DNA of 64,000 bases from Phreatobacter stygius (GTDB taxonomy: Bacteria; Pseudomonadota; Alphaproteobacteria; Rhizobiales; Phreatobacteraceae): contig NZ_CP039690.1 in assembly GCF_005144885.1 (NCBI RefSeq), positions 558,001-622,000 on the forward strand, read 5' to 3'. Shown one piece after another: positions 48,505-56,967 of the stretch. Under the pieces are notes generated by a model. It made no database searches and was not told the DNA's origin. It worked only from the letters and a program-made list of their open reading frames with translations. The position numbers and the translations under genes are program-made. Position 1 is the first letter of the stretch. The number at the start of each line of letters is the position of its first letter.

Positions 48505-48520
48505 TTAATCCATTGTTCAC
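48505..48520 (-). promoter_or_regulatory. Imperfect CtrA-type box
   Basis: TTAA-N7-TTCAC, one mismatch from the CtrA consensus TTAA-N7-TTAAC, about 55 bases upstream of the BTLCP start. Confidence 0.35.
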
Positions 48521-48540
48521 CATTTTGCTCAAGCCCGATG

Positions 48541-48556
48541 TTAAGACATCGTTAAC
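48541..48556. promoter_or_regulatory. Perfect CtrA box
   Basis: TTAA-GACATCG-TTAAC, an exact match to the full CtrA consensus. An additional ATCGTTAACGG follows at 48570-48580 as a direct repeat of 48549-48559. The site is 88 bases upstream of the BTLCP start and about 133 bases before the ETF-QO gene. Confidence 0.6.
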
Positions 48557-48688
48557 GGGTGTTACCAAATCGTTAACGGATCGGGGCCCACGCCGGCGGC
48601 TCATCCGCCACCCGGCCGCGTTGTCATCGGCACGGGGCCGTGCTTTAGAAACCTGCGAAAGTCGAACATGCGCGTCGAACGCGCAGGG

Positions 48689-50398
48689 ATGTCGGAAGGG
48701 ACACCGATGGCCGCTGAAGCAACTGCCGATCCGATCGAACTGCCCGCCCGCGAGGCGATGGATTACGACGTCGTCATCGTCGGCGCCGGCCCCGCGGGCC
48801 TTGCCGCGGCGATCCGGCTGAAGCAGGTCAATCCGGATCTGACGGTCGTGGTGGTCGAGAAGGGGTCCGAGGTCGGCGCCCATATCCTGTCAGGCGCGGT
48901 GATCGATCCCGTTGGCCTCGACAAGCTGCTGCCGGACTGGCGCAACGACCCGGACCGGCCGCTGAAACTTCAGGTGAGCGACGACCGGTTCTATTTCCTC
49001 GGCCATTCCGGCGCGCTCAGGCTGCCCAATTTCGGCATGCCCAAGCTGATGAACAACCACGGCAATTTCATCGGCTCGCTGGGCAATGTGGCGAAATGGC
49101 TGGCGGCCAAGGCCGAAGCCCTCGGCGTCGAGATCTATCCGGGCTTCGCCGCGGCCGAAGTGCTCTACGGCGCCCAGGGCGAAGTGCTCGGCATCGCCAC
49201 CGGCGACATGGGCATCGACAGGCACGGCGCGATCACCGACCGCTTCACCCGCGGCATGGAGCTGCGCGGCAAATATACCCTCTTCGCCGAAGGCGCCCGC
49301 GGCAGCCTGAGCAAGCAGCTGATCGCCCGCTTCAAGCTGGACGAGGGCAAGGAACCGCCGAAATTCGGCATCGGCCTGAAAGAGGTCTGGCAGGTCAAGC
49401 CGGAGAATCACAAACCGGGCCTCGTCCAGCACTCCTTCGGCTGGCCGCTCGACATGAAGACCGGCGGCGGCTCGTTCCTCTATCACGCCGACGAAGGCCA
49501 GGTTTATGTCGGCTTCGTCATCCACCTGAACTACCAGAACCCGACGCTGTCGCCGTTCGACGAGTTCCAGCGGTTCAAGCAGCATCCGCTGATCAAGGCG
49601 ACGCTCGAAGGCGGCAAGCGGCTGAGCTACGGCGCCCGTGCGATCACCGAGGGCGGCTACCAGTCGGTGCCGAAACTGACCTTCCCGGGCGGCGCGCTGA
49701 TCGGCTGCGCCGCGGGTTTCGTCAACCTGCCGCGCATCAAGGGGTCGCACAACGCGATCCTGTCCGGCATGCTGGCCGCCGAACATGTCGCCGACGCCAT
49801 TGCCGACGCCCGCACCAATGACGAGCCACGCGCCTATGAACTGGCCTGGCGCGGCAGCGCCATTGGCCAGGATCTCTACAAGGTGCGCAACGTCAAGCCG
49901 CTCTGGTCGAAATTCGGCACCGTCTTCGGCGTCATGCTCGGCGGCATCGACATGTGGACCAACGAGCTGTTCAAGTTCTCGCTGTTCGGCACGCTGAAAC
50001 ACGGCAAGCCGGATTATGCCACGCTGAAGCCGATCGCCGAGGTGACGCCGATCGTCTATCCCAAGCCCGACGGCGTCATTTCCTTCGACAAGCTGTCCAG
50101 CGTGTTCATCTCGAACACCAACCACGAAGAAGACCAGCCGGTCCACCTGACGCTGAAGGACCCGAGCGTCCCGATCGCCAAGAACCTGCCCATGTATGGC
50201 GAACCGGCCAGGCTCTATTGCCCGGCGGGGGTCTACGAGGTGGTCTATGCCGATGCCGCGGCCAAGACCGATCCGCAATTCGTCATCAACGCGCAGAATT
50301 GCGTGCACTGCAAAACCTGCGACATCAAGGACCCCGCCCAGAACATCAACTGGGTGACGCCCGAAGGCGGCGGCGGTCCGAACTATCCCAGCATGTGA
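48689..50398 (+). CDS. Electron-transfer flavoprotein:ubiquinone oxidoreductase
   Basis: A 569-residue inner-membrane-associated enzyme that passes electrons from electron-transfer flavoprotein to ubiquinone during fatty- and amino-acid oxidation. The FAD motif YDVVIVGAGPAGLAAAIRLKQ is at about residues 29-48. The C-terminal 4Fe-4S ligands are YCPAGVYEV (about 511) and NCVHCKTCDIKDP (about 537-549). Start choice is uncertain: ATG at 48668 or 48707 are alternatives. A strong terminator follows. The divergent CtrA boxes raise the chance of cell-cycle control, but the link is not shown. Confidence 0.93.
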   Translation: MSEGTPMAAEATADPIELPAREAMDYDVVIVGAGPAGLAAAIRLKQVNPDLTVVVVEKGSEVGAHILSGAVIDPVGLDKLLPDWRNDPDRPLKLQVSDDRFYFLGHSGALRLPNFGMPKLMNNHGNFIGSLGNVAKWLAAKAEALGVEIYPGFAAAEVLYGAQGEVLGIATGDMGIDRHGAITDRFTRGMELRGKYTLFAEGARGSLSKQLIARFKLDEGKEPPKFGIGLKEVWQVKPENHKPGLVQHSFGWPLDMKTGGGSFLYHADEGQVYVGFVIHLNYQNPTLSPFDEFQRFKQHPLIKATLEGGKRLSYGARAITEGGYQSVPKLTFPGGALIGCAAGFVNLPRIKGSHNAILSGMLAAEHVADAIADARTNDEPRAYELAWRGSAIGQDLYKVRNVKPLWSKFGTVFGVMLGGIDMWTNELFKFSLFGTLKHGKPDYATLKPIAEVTPIVYPKPDGVISFDKLSSVFISNTNHEEDQPVHLTLKDPSVPIAKNLPMYGEPARLYCPAGVYEVVYADAAAKTDPQFVINAQNCVHCKTCDIKDPAQNINWVTPEGGGGPNYPSM

Positions 50399-50403
50399 GA
50401 CCC

Positions 50404-50430
50404 AAGGGCGCCGCGAGGCGCCCTTTTTCT
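50404..50430 (+). terminator. Intrinsic terminator after the ETF-QO gene
   Basis: A 9-base perfect stem AAGGGCGCC / GGCGCCCTT with a GCGA loop, followed by TTTCT. Confidence 0.88.
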
Positions 50431-50461
50431 GGTTCGATGGGCATGTGAGGCCAGTCCACCG

Positions 50462-51142
50462 ATGAACGTCCTGATTTTCGGCGCGACCGGCATGATCGGC
50501 CAGGGCTGCCTGCGCGAATGCCTCGCCGATCCCGGCATCTTACGCGTGCTGGCCATCGGCCGGGGACCTGCCGGCGTCACCCACGCCAAACTCACCGGCC
50601 TCGTCCACAAGGATCTGTGGGACTATTCCACTCTCGAAGCCGAACTCACCGGCATCGACGCCTGCTTCTTCTGCCTCGGCCCCACGTCGCTCGGCATGGA
50701 CGAGGCGAGCTATACCCACATCACCCATGATATCACGCTCGCCGCCGCCGAAACGCTGGCGAGGCTCAATCCCGACATGACCTTCGTTTATGTCTCGGCG
50801 ACCGGCGCCGACAGCTCCGAACAGGGCAGCCGGATGTGGGCGCGCGTCAAGGGCCGGACCGAGAAGGACTTGTTCAAACTGCCGTTCAAGGCATTCGCCG
50901 TTCGCCCGGCATTCGTCCAGCCGCTCGACGGCATCCGCTCGCGCACGCCGGCCTACCAGGTGCTCTACACCGTGCTGGCGCCGCTCGCGCCGCTGCTCCG
51001 GCGGCTGTTCCCGGCCTATGTCACCACCACGCAGGAGATCGGCCGCGCAATGATCGCGCTGGCGAGGCACGGCTCATCGAAGCGCATCCTCGAAAACCGC
51101 GATTTTGCGGCGGCTGCGGCCGGTTCGGCGCCCGCAAGCTAA
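50462..51142 (+). CDS. NAD(P)-binding epimerase-like protein
   Basis: A 226-residue protein with an N-terminal Rossmann motif (VLIFGATGMIGQGCLREC), the segment CFFCLGPTSLGMDEASYTHITHDITLAAAE, and VYVSATGADSSEQGSRMWARVKG, where an SDR-type Tyr-x3-Lys is not present. It resembles the NAD(P)H-binding/HTATIP2-like short proteins found in many bacteria. Substrate unknown. Its last 4 bases overlap the convergent gene. Confidence 0.82.
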   Translation: MNVLIFGATGMIGQGCLRECLADPGILRVLAIGRGPAGVTHAKLTGLVHKDLWDYSTLEAELTGIDACFFCLGPTSLGMDEASYTHITHDITLAAAETLARLNPDMTFVYVSATGADSSEQGSRMWARVKGRTEKDLFKLPFKAFAVRPAFVQPLDGIRSRTPAYQVLYTVLAPLAPLLRRLFPAYVTTTQEIGRAMIALARHGSSKRILENRDFAAAAAGSAPAS

Positions 51143-51522
51143 CGCGAAACCCGGTGCAGCACCGCCTGGTGGCCGTTCTGGCAGCGGGTGCGCACGCGAT
51201 CGCGGGTCTCCAGCGTCACCGTGCAATTGGTCGCCGGCGTGGTCCGGCCGTCGGCGCAGCGGCCCTGGAACTGCATGCGCGCGGAGGCTCCCTGCGCCTG
51301 GCCGCGGCCTTGCGTGCCGCAGCGGTCCTGGCCGGGCGTGGTGAACAGCTCGCGCGCCTCCACCCGGTTGCCGCGAATGCGCATCTCGACGCCGGCCGGA
51401 CCGCCGGGCTGGGCGCCCCATTGGCCCGAGAAATCAGCCGCCCGAGGCGCGCCGCCACCTTGCTGGGCGAGCACCGAGGCCGAGGACAAGGCAAGGGCAA
51501 GGCAGGCGATTCGAATGATCAT
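51139..51522 (-). CDS. Secreted protein of unknown function
   Basis: A 127-residue protein with a signal peptide (MIIRIACLALALSSASVLAQ) and a mature domain with several Cys (DRCGTQGRG, QGRCADGRTTPATNCTV, RTRCQNGHQ), probably disulfide-bonded in the periplasm. No family recognised with confidence. It is convergent with the NAD(P)-binding gene. Confidence 0.65.
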   Translation of the reverse strand: MIIRIACLALALSSASVLAQQGGGAPRAADFSGQWGAQPGGPAGVEMRIRGNRVEARELFTTPGQDRCGTQGRGQAQGASARMQFQGRCADGRTTPATNCTVTLETRDRVRTRCQNGHQAVLHRVSR

Positions 51523-51682
51523 GGCGACAACCTTGCGCGGCCTTGCGGCGAATCCGTGATGCGCCCGAACCTATCGGGTCACCACGCGAAGATCGACCGC
51601 AACGACGCGGTGAACGGCAGCAATGCCTTGCCGCCATGCCGGCCGGCGGCTTAAGCCGAAATCGACGAACCGAGGTCCCGCC

Positions 51683-52402
51683 ATGCCCGTCAGCCTGTCG
51701 ATCGCCGAACTGACCGACCGTTTTCCCGCCTTCCGCGCCGCCCTGCTGGTCTGCGACGGCCTGACCATTCCGGCCGAGCGGCCGGCCGCCCTCGATCAAC
51801 TGATCGCCGAACGCGAACAGGCCGCCCGCCTGGCTTATGGCGGAACCGAACTCGCCGAGATCCCCGGCATCGCCGCCTGGCGTGCCGGCTATAAGGGGTT
51901 CGGCATCAAGAAGACCAGCTATCGCTGCTCGGTCGAGCGCCTGATGAAGAACGCGCTGGCCGAGCGGCCCTTGCCCCGCATCAATGCCTTTGTCGACGCC
52001 TATAACGCGGTGTCGCTCACGGCGGTCGCCTGTATCGGCGCCGACGACCTCGACCGGATCGCCCCGCCGCTCGCCTTCCGCTTCGCGCGCGCCTCCGACA
52101 GTTTCGTCGACATGGGCGCCGAGGCTGGCGAAGATCCGAACGATCCGCCGAAGGACGGCGAGGTCGTCTATGCCGATGACCGCCACGTGCTGTGCCGGCG
52201 CTGGAACTGGCGCCAGGACGCCCGCACGATCATCACGCCGGCCACCCGGCGCGCCGTGGTGACCATCCAGACCAATGGCTCGGGCGAGCTCGAAGCAGCC
52301 CTGGCCGATGCCGTCGCGCTGATCGAACGGTTCTGCCAGGGCCGGGTCGCGACCGGCATCGCCGAGGCCGGGCGCCCGGTGATCACGGTCGGCGACGGCT
52401 GA
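51683..52402 (+). CDS. B3/B4 tRNA-binding-domain protein
   Basis: A 239-residue protein made of a B3/B4 domain, the editing-type fold of the phenylalanyl-tRNA synthetase beta chain, as a stand-alone protein. WRAGYKGFGIKKTSYRCSVERLMK and LPRINAFVDAYNAVSLTAVACIGADDLDRI are typical. It may clear mischarged tRNA or act on amino acids, but no activity is established for the stand-alone family. The ATG at 51683 follows CGAGG. Confidence 0.85.
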   Translation: MPVSLSIAELTDRFPAFRAALLVCDGLTIPAERPAALDQLIAEREQAARLAYGGTELAEIPGIAAWRAGYKGFGIKKTSYRCSVERLMKNALAERPLPRINAFVDAYNAVSLTAVACIGADDLDRIAPPLAFRFARASDSFVDMGAEAGEDPNDPPKDGEVVYADDRHVLCRRWNWRQDARTIITPATRRAVVTIQTNGSGELEAALADAVALIERFCQGRVATGIAEAGRPVITVGDG

Positions 52403-52469
52403 GTTTTGGGCAGAGGGTTTGGACCAAGGTGACCAGGCTCTCGCTCCGAGCCCTCGCGGCCCCTTGGGT

Positions 52470-52952
52470 TCAATCCACCAGGACCTCGATCTCGGGCAAT
52501 TCACGCGGCGGACCAATCGTAAGGTAGCGTTCGACGATATCGGCGAGCGCCAGCGGCGTCAGCCGCTCCGAGGCCTGGCACAGCTCGGCCGGTGTCCACC
52601 AGCGAAAGCTGTCCAGCACCTTGACTTCGATCTCGTCGCTCATGACCGGATCGAAGCGCCGGACATGAATGGCGAAATAGTCTTCCCGCTGGCAGAGCCG
52701 CCGGCCGCCATAGGTGAAGGTGTGCTGGCGCCGCCAGATGAGCGGGCCCATCTCAAACCGGTCGAGGCCGACCTCTTCCTTCAGTTCCCGCCGCATGGCC
52801 TGTTCCATGCCCTCGCCGGCTTCGATCCCGCCGCCGGGCGCGATCCAGAACGGTCCGAAGCCCTCGAGCACCAGGCGCATCAGAAGCACTTCATTGTCCG
52901 GCGTCAGCAGGATCGCCCTGACCGCCTGCCTGTGGATCACCGCGCCCGTCAT
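52470..52952 (-). CDS. Nudix hydrolase
   Basis: A 160-residue pyrophosphohydrolase. The full Nudix box is present (GGGIEAGEGMEQAMRRELKE then EVGL, residues about 40-63), with Glu residues in the REL-KEE core that bind Mg2+. The substrate (nucleotide sugar, oxidised NTP or other) cannot be told. It stands alone between the B3/B4 gene (convergent) and the FtrA-type regulator. Confidence 0.92.
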   Translation of the reverse strand: MTGAVIHRQAVRAILLTPDNEVLLMRLVLEGFGPFWIAPGGGIEAGEGMEQAMRRELKEEVGLDRFEMGPLIWRRQHTFTYGGRRLCQREDYFAIHVRRFDPVMSDEIEVKVLDSFRWWTPAELCQASERLTPLALADIVERYLTIGPPRELPEIEVLVD

Positions 52953-53034
52953 GCCGTCCGCCCTGCCTGGATCTTTCCACCATACCGGTGACAGCCCGAT
53001 TCGGGCCGCCGGCCAGCGGGGCCGGAGCGCGCTC

Positions 53035-54036
53035 TCACCCGTCAGGCGAAGCCGGCGCCGTGCCGAACATGCCGCGATAGGCGGCCGGCGTCGTCGACAG
53101 GTGCTGACGGAAATGATGGCGCAGGGTGGCGGCCGTGCCGAAGCCGGCCATGTCGGCCACCTGCTCGACCGGCAGGGCCGAGCTTTCCAGGAGCTCGCGG
53201 GCGCGCGCCAGCCGTTCCGCCAGCAGCCATTTCGCCGGCGTCGTGCCGGTCGCTGCCGCGAAGCGCCTCAGGAAGGTGCGCGAACTCATGCCAGCCGCCC
53301 TGGCGAGCGCCGCGATCGAAAAATCGCCGCGGATCTCTTCGCGCATCCGGTCGAGCAGCGGCCCGAGCCGCGCCCTCTCATGCGGCACCGGAACGGCACG
53401 CTCGACGAACTGCGCCTGTCCGCCATCCCGGTGCGGCGGCACGACGAGGCGGCGCGCCACCTTGTTGGCGGCTTCGGTTCCGAAATCGCGCCGGATCAGG
53501 TGCAGGCAAAGGTCGATGCCGGCGGCACTGCCGGCCGACGTCAGCACCGTGCCCTCGTCGACATAAAGCACGTCCGGAACGACCGCGATGTCGGGATAAC
53601 GTTGCCGCAAGGCCTCGGTGTAACGCCAATGGGTGGTCGCGCGGCGGCCGCTGAGAAGGCCCGCCGCCGCCAGGACGAAGACGCCCGAGCAGATCGACAG
53701 GATGCGCGCGCCACGGCCATGCGCAGTCCTGAGCGCTGCGGCAAGCGCCGCGGGCACCGGCTGATCGAGGCCGCGCCAGCCGGGCATGATGATCGTGCCG
53801 GCGGTCGCGATCAGGTCGAGCCCGCCATCGGCGATCATCCGGACGCCGCCGGTGGCCCGGAGTTCGCCGGCCTCGATGCTGGCGACGGCGAAGCGATACC
53901 AGCTGTCGCCCATTTCCGGCCTCGGCAGGCCGAAGATCTCCACCGCCACGCCGAACTCGAAGGTGCAGAGCCCGTCATAGGCGACGGCGACGACCAGGGG
54001 ATTGGCAAGTTGGCGCGGCTGGACCGGATTTGGCAT
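53035..54036 (-). CDS. ftrA: FtrA-type (GlxA) AraC regulator with DJ-1/PfpI domain
   Basis: A 333-residue regulator. Residues 15-185 form a DJ-1/PfpI-type domain with the nucleophile elbow in ILSICSGVFVLAAAG and THWRYTEALRQRYPD. Residues 230-325 form an AraC HTH pair (FSIAALARAAGMSSRTFLRRFAAATGTTPAKWLL, VADMAGFGTAATLRHHFRQH). FtrA regulators are often beside a rhodanese gene, as here: the rhodanese starts divergently 87 bases away and is its likely target. Confidence 0.9.
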   Translation of the reverse strand: MPNPVQPRQLANPLVVAVAYDGLCTFEFGVAVEIFGLPRPEMGDSWYRFAVASIEAGELRATGGVRMIADGGLDLIATAGTIIMPGWRGLDQPVPAALAAALRTAHGRGARILSICSGVFVLAAAGLLSGRRATTHWRYTEALRQRYPDIAVVPDVLYVDEGTVLTSAGSAAGIDLCLHLIRRDFGTEAANKVARRLVVPPHRDGGQAQFVERAVPVPHERARLGPLLDRMREEIRGDFSIAALARAAGMSSRTFLRRFAAATGTTPAKWLLAERLARARELLESSALPVEQVADMAGFGTAATLRHHFRQHLSTTPAAYRGMFGTAPASPDG

Positions 54037-54122
54037 GATATTGACGGTACATGGCGATCGTGCCGCCTGCCAATCAAAATCCAGGCCGTCTAGTCAAGCA
54101 TCGTCAAACCCTGGAGACTGCC

Positions 54123-54548
54123 ATGAACCCTGTCACCGCTGTTGCCGCCGCTGCCGCCGATGTCGTGATCGACCATGTCGTGCGGCGCCTGTCGCTCGAA
54201 ACCGATTGCTCCGATGTCGCTTCCGCCATGGCCGGCGGCGACCAGGATTTCGTCCTGCTGCATGTCGTCGGTTCGGCCGCCGCTTATGAGCGCCGCCATG
54301 TGCCCGGCGCCATCCACCTGCCGCATCGCGACATCTCGGCGGCGCGCCTGGCCGAATGGCCGGCGGACACGCTGTTCGTCACCTATTGCGCCGGCCCGCA
54401 CTGCAACGGCGCCGATCAGGCCGCGCTGAAGCTCGCCAGGCTCGGCCGGCCAGTGAAGATCATGATCGGCGGCATTACCGGCTGGGCCGACGAGGGGCTG
54501 CCTTTCGTCGCGGGCCCGGCACCCGGGGCACTGGCGAGCGCCGCCTGA
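54123..54548 (+). CDS. Rhodanese-domain sulfurtransferase
   Basis: A 141-residue single-domain rhodanese. The entry motif HVVGSAAAYERRHVPGAIHLPH and the active-site loop TYCAGPHCNGAD with the catalytic Cys are present. It moves sulfane sulfur from a donor to a thiol acceptor. The ATG at 54123 follows a GGAG site. It is divergent from ftrA and 133 bases before the OsmC gene; the group may respond to reactive sulfur or peroxides. Confidence 0.9.
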   Translation: MNPVTAVAAAAADVVIDHVVRRLSLETDCSDVASAMAGGDQDFVLLHVVGSAAAYERRHVPGAIHLPHRDISAARLAEWPADTLFVTYCAGPHCNGADQAALKLARLGRPVKIMIGGITGWADEGLPFVAGPAPGALASAA

Positions 54549-54681
54549 GGCAACCCGGCGCCGGTCATCAGCCTGGCCCTTGGGAGCCCCGGCGCGATCA
54601 CGCCGGGGTGAAGCCTTGCCCCCTCGCCTGATCGGTGGGCCTGTCCTATCGTCTGCCGTCCTTAGGCTCAAGGAGACACCC

Positions 54682-55104
54682 ATGATCCGCACCGCTACCG
54701 CAGTCTGGCAAGGCACAGGCCGTGACGGAAAAGGTTCGCTCACCACCCAGTCCGGCGTGCTCGATTCCAGTCCTTATTCGTTTCACACCCGCTTCGAGAA
54801 CGAGAAAGGCACCAATCCGGAAGAGCTGGTCGCGGCCGCCCATGCCGGCTGCTTCACCATGGCGCTGGCTTTCGGCCTGCAGGCGGCCGGCCTGACGCCG
54901 ACCGAGCTCAAAACCTCCTGCGCGGTCACCGTTGAAAAAGACGGCGCGGGCTTCAAGGTGTCGAAATCGGCGCTGACGCTGGCCGCCAACGTACCCGGCG
55001 TGACCAAGGAGAAATTCGCTGAGATCGCCGCCGGCGCCAAGGCGGGTTGCCCGATCTCCAAGCTGTTTACCGCCGAGATCACCCTCGACTGGACGCTTGC
55101 CTGA
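54682..55104 (+). CDS. OsmC-family peroxiredoxin
   Basis: A 140-residue OsmC-type thiol peroxidase. The two redox-active Cys are in AAAHAGCFTMAL (about residue 57) and AKAGCPISKLF (about residue 121). It reduces organic hydroperoxides. The ATG at 54682 follows AAGGAGA. It is on the same strand as the rhodanese gene upstream. Confidence 0.92.
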   Translation: MIRTATAVWQGTGRDGKGSLTTQSGVLDSSPYSFHTRFENEKGTNPEELVAAAHAGCFTMALAFGLQAAGLTPTELKTSCAVTVEKDGAGFKVSKSALTLAANVPGVTKEKFAEIAAGAKAGCPISKLFTAEITLDWTLA

Positions 55105-55180
55105 CGAGGCCAGCGATCGGTGCGGGCGATCGGGCCCGCACCGGCGCAGTCGTGGTCGGGCCCGCCCCAGGGTATCGCGG

Positions 55181-55561
55181 ATGGTTGCCAGCGACAGCTT
55201 TGCCGCGTTCCTGCGCGATGTGCTCGCCCCGCTCGGCCATGTCGTGGTGCGGCCCATGTTCGGCAAGAGCGGCCTATTCTGCGACGGCCTGATGCTTGGG
55301 ATGGTGCGGGACAACACGCTCTACCTGCGGGTGGACGACGACAACCGTGCGACCTTCAAGGAAGCCGCCTCGGCTCCGCCGCTCAACTACGAGAAGAAGG
55401 GCGGCACCATAGATCTCGCCTTTTGGCGGGCTCCGGAGCGTCTGTTCGATGAACCCGATGAGCTCCTCGCCTGGGCGCGCGCCGCCCTGGCGGCGGCGCG
55501 GCGGGTTGCGACCAAGCGAGCAGGGATGGCGCCAAGGCGGGCCCGATCTCCGGGCCGCTGA
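55181..55561 (+). CDS. TfoX N-terminal-domain protein
   Basis: A 126-residue TfoX/Sxy N-terminal-domain protein: SFAAFLRDVLAPLGHVVVRPMFGKSGLFCDGLMLGMVRDNTLYLRVDD and PLNYEKKGGTIDLAFWRAPERLFDEPDELLAWARAAL match the family, with a basic C-terminal tail. The ATG at 55181 is used because homology starts there. The family includes competence activators in Haemophilus, but the role in alphaproteobacteria is unknown. Confidence 0.85.
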   Translation: MVASDSFAAFLRDVLAPLGHVVVRPMFGKSGLFCDGLMLGMVRDNTLYLRVDDDNRATFKEAASAPPLNYEKKGGTIDLAFWRAPERLFDEPDELLAWARAALAAARRVATKRAGMAPRRARSPGR

Positions 55562-55914
55562 CCGGCGGGATCAGGTCGACTGGACACGCGCCCGAGCGGA
55601 CCGGCCGAGGCCGCGTCACCTGGACCTTCACCGCCCCGTCGTCATGGCCGTGCTTGTCACGGCCATCCATGTCTTGCCCGACCAGGGCCATGTGTGGATG
55701 GCCGGCACAAGGCCGGTCGTGACGCGGAAGCGCGATGCGCGCACGTAGGCCCCTGGCGTACCCCCCGCGCCGGATCAAACCCATGCCATCTGCGTTATGC
55801 CTTGGTGAACCCTTCGTAGTCGCTTTGCCTTGCAAGCAAGCAAATTCCCTAAAGCGCCTCTTACTCCTCTCGGCGACACTGATCGGCTGAAGCGCCTGAC
55901 CTCGCCCGGAGCCC
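55562..55914. other. Intergenic region with palindromic repeat
   Basis: These 353 bases hold the palindromic repeat at 55642-55721. The rest shows no recognised gene or promoter. Confidence 0.6.
55642..55721. repeat. Intergenic palindromic repeat, third copy
   Basis: TCATGGCCGTGCTTGTCACG at one end and GGATGGCCGGCACAAGG at the other form an imperfect hairpin. It is nearly identical in its arms to 26091-26171 and related to 19834-19919. Confidence 0.7.
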
Positions 55915-56655
55915 ATGGCCGACGATTTCGCGATGAACTTCCGGAGGACCCGGGTGGCGCCGGCCGCCTCGCGCAGCGCCTTGCCGCTCTGGCTGCTGGG
56001 CCTGGCCGCGAGCGCCATCGGCTTCGTCCTGTTCAGCTATCTGCCGGTCGGCCGGGGCGACGCCAGCCTGGTTCGGATGGTTGCCGCGCCGAGCCTGCCG
56101 CCGGCCGCGACGGAAACCAAATTTGTCGGACCGCGCATCATATCGACGGTCCCCGGCGTCCGCGAGACGGCGGCGGTCAGCACCACCGGCGTCCTGCCGG
56201 TCGGCGCCCGCGAACTCGCCCAGGCCTATGTCCCGGCCGGCCCGGTGGTCATCCGCACCCCCGCAAGCTTCGTCGAGATCGACGGGCCACGGCTCATCCC
56301 GCCGCCGATCGGACCGGTGCGCACCGACCGGCGCGTGCTCGATCACGCCGCCCATCTGGCCACCGCGCTGCGCATGCTGTCCAACACGCCTTGCGACCAG
56401 CACCTGCGTTATGTCGCCGCGGCCAATATCAATCTGTTCGTGGCGGCTTATTTCTCACCGAAGACGCCGATCAAACCCGAGGCCCCCGCCAATGCCGCAT
56501 TCTGGAGCCGCGCCGAGCCGAGCATGGTGCGCCGGGCCGCGGTCGATCTGGCCGAGCGCGGCGCCCTGGCGCCCGATGATTTCGGCCTCGACCGGTCGCC
56601 CGAGATCAAGGGCCTTTTCCAGGGCGTGCGCCAGGCGCTGCCCTCCTGTGCCTGA
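55915..56655 (+). CDS. Membrane-anchored protein of unknown function
   Basis: A 246-residue protein with one N-terminal membrane segment (about residues 24-43, LPLWLLGLAASAIGFVLFSY), so the C-terminal 200 residues should be periplasmic. Two Cys (TPCDQHLRYV, LPSC near the end) may pair. No family recognised. The ATG has a GGAG site. A 10-base-arm hairpin follows the stop. Confidence 0.7.
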   Translation: MADDFAMNFRRTRVAPAASRSALPLWLLGLAASAIGFVLFSYLPVGRGDASLVRMVAAPSLPPAATETKFVGPRIISTVPGVRETAAVSTTGVLPVGARELAQAYVPAGPVVIRTPASFVEIDGPRLIPPPIGPVRTDRRVLDHAAHLATALRMLSNTPCDQHLRYVAAANINLFVAAYFSPKTPIKPEAPANAAFWSRAEPSMVRRAAVDLAERGALAPDDFGLDRSPEIKGLFQGVRQALPSCA

Positions 56656-56659
56656 TCGC

Positions 56660-56680
56660 CGGCCCTTGTGACAAGGGCCG
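56660..56680. terminator. Hairpin between two membrane protein genes
   Basis: CGGCCCTTGT-G-ACAAGGGCCG, perfectly paired 10-base arms directly after the preceding stop. There is no T run, so it may be a weak terminator or mRNA-end structure. Confidence 0.4.
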
Positions 56681-56732
56681 CCCCGCTTTCGCCGAAATGT
56701 TAAGACTTGATGAAGATGCGATGGAGACCAAC

Positions 56733-56897
56733 ATGCCGTCACTACTGATCGGGACCGCGCTCGCGGTCATTGCAATTGCCGCCTATGCGATGCTCCGCAA
56801 GAGCCTTTCGGCGCTGGAGCCGCAGCCGGTGCGCGCGCAAGCGCCGATCCGTCGGCTCAGGCGCGATCCGGTCACCGGCGAATACCGCCCGTACTGA
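56733..56897 (+). CDS. Small single-span membrane protein
   Basis: A 54-residue protein: a membrane helix (LLIGTALAVIAIAAYAMLRK) then an Arg-rich tail ending RDPVTGEYRPY. The start at 56733 has a GGAGA site; longer frames from 56697 or 56721 are possible. The C-terminal sequence pattern R-D-P-x-T-G-E-Y is recalled from other small rhizobial proteins, but no function is known. It is 70 bases upstream of glyQ. Confidence 0.6.
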   Translation: MPSLLIGTALAVIAIAAYAMLRKSLSALEPQPVRAQAPIRRLRRDPVTGEYRPY

Positions 56898-56967
56898 CCG
56901 ACATCGGTTGACCCTCCAGGCATCGGTCCTTATTGCTCGGCTCGCCCTCAAGCAAAGCCATTGACCG

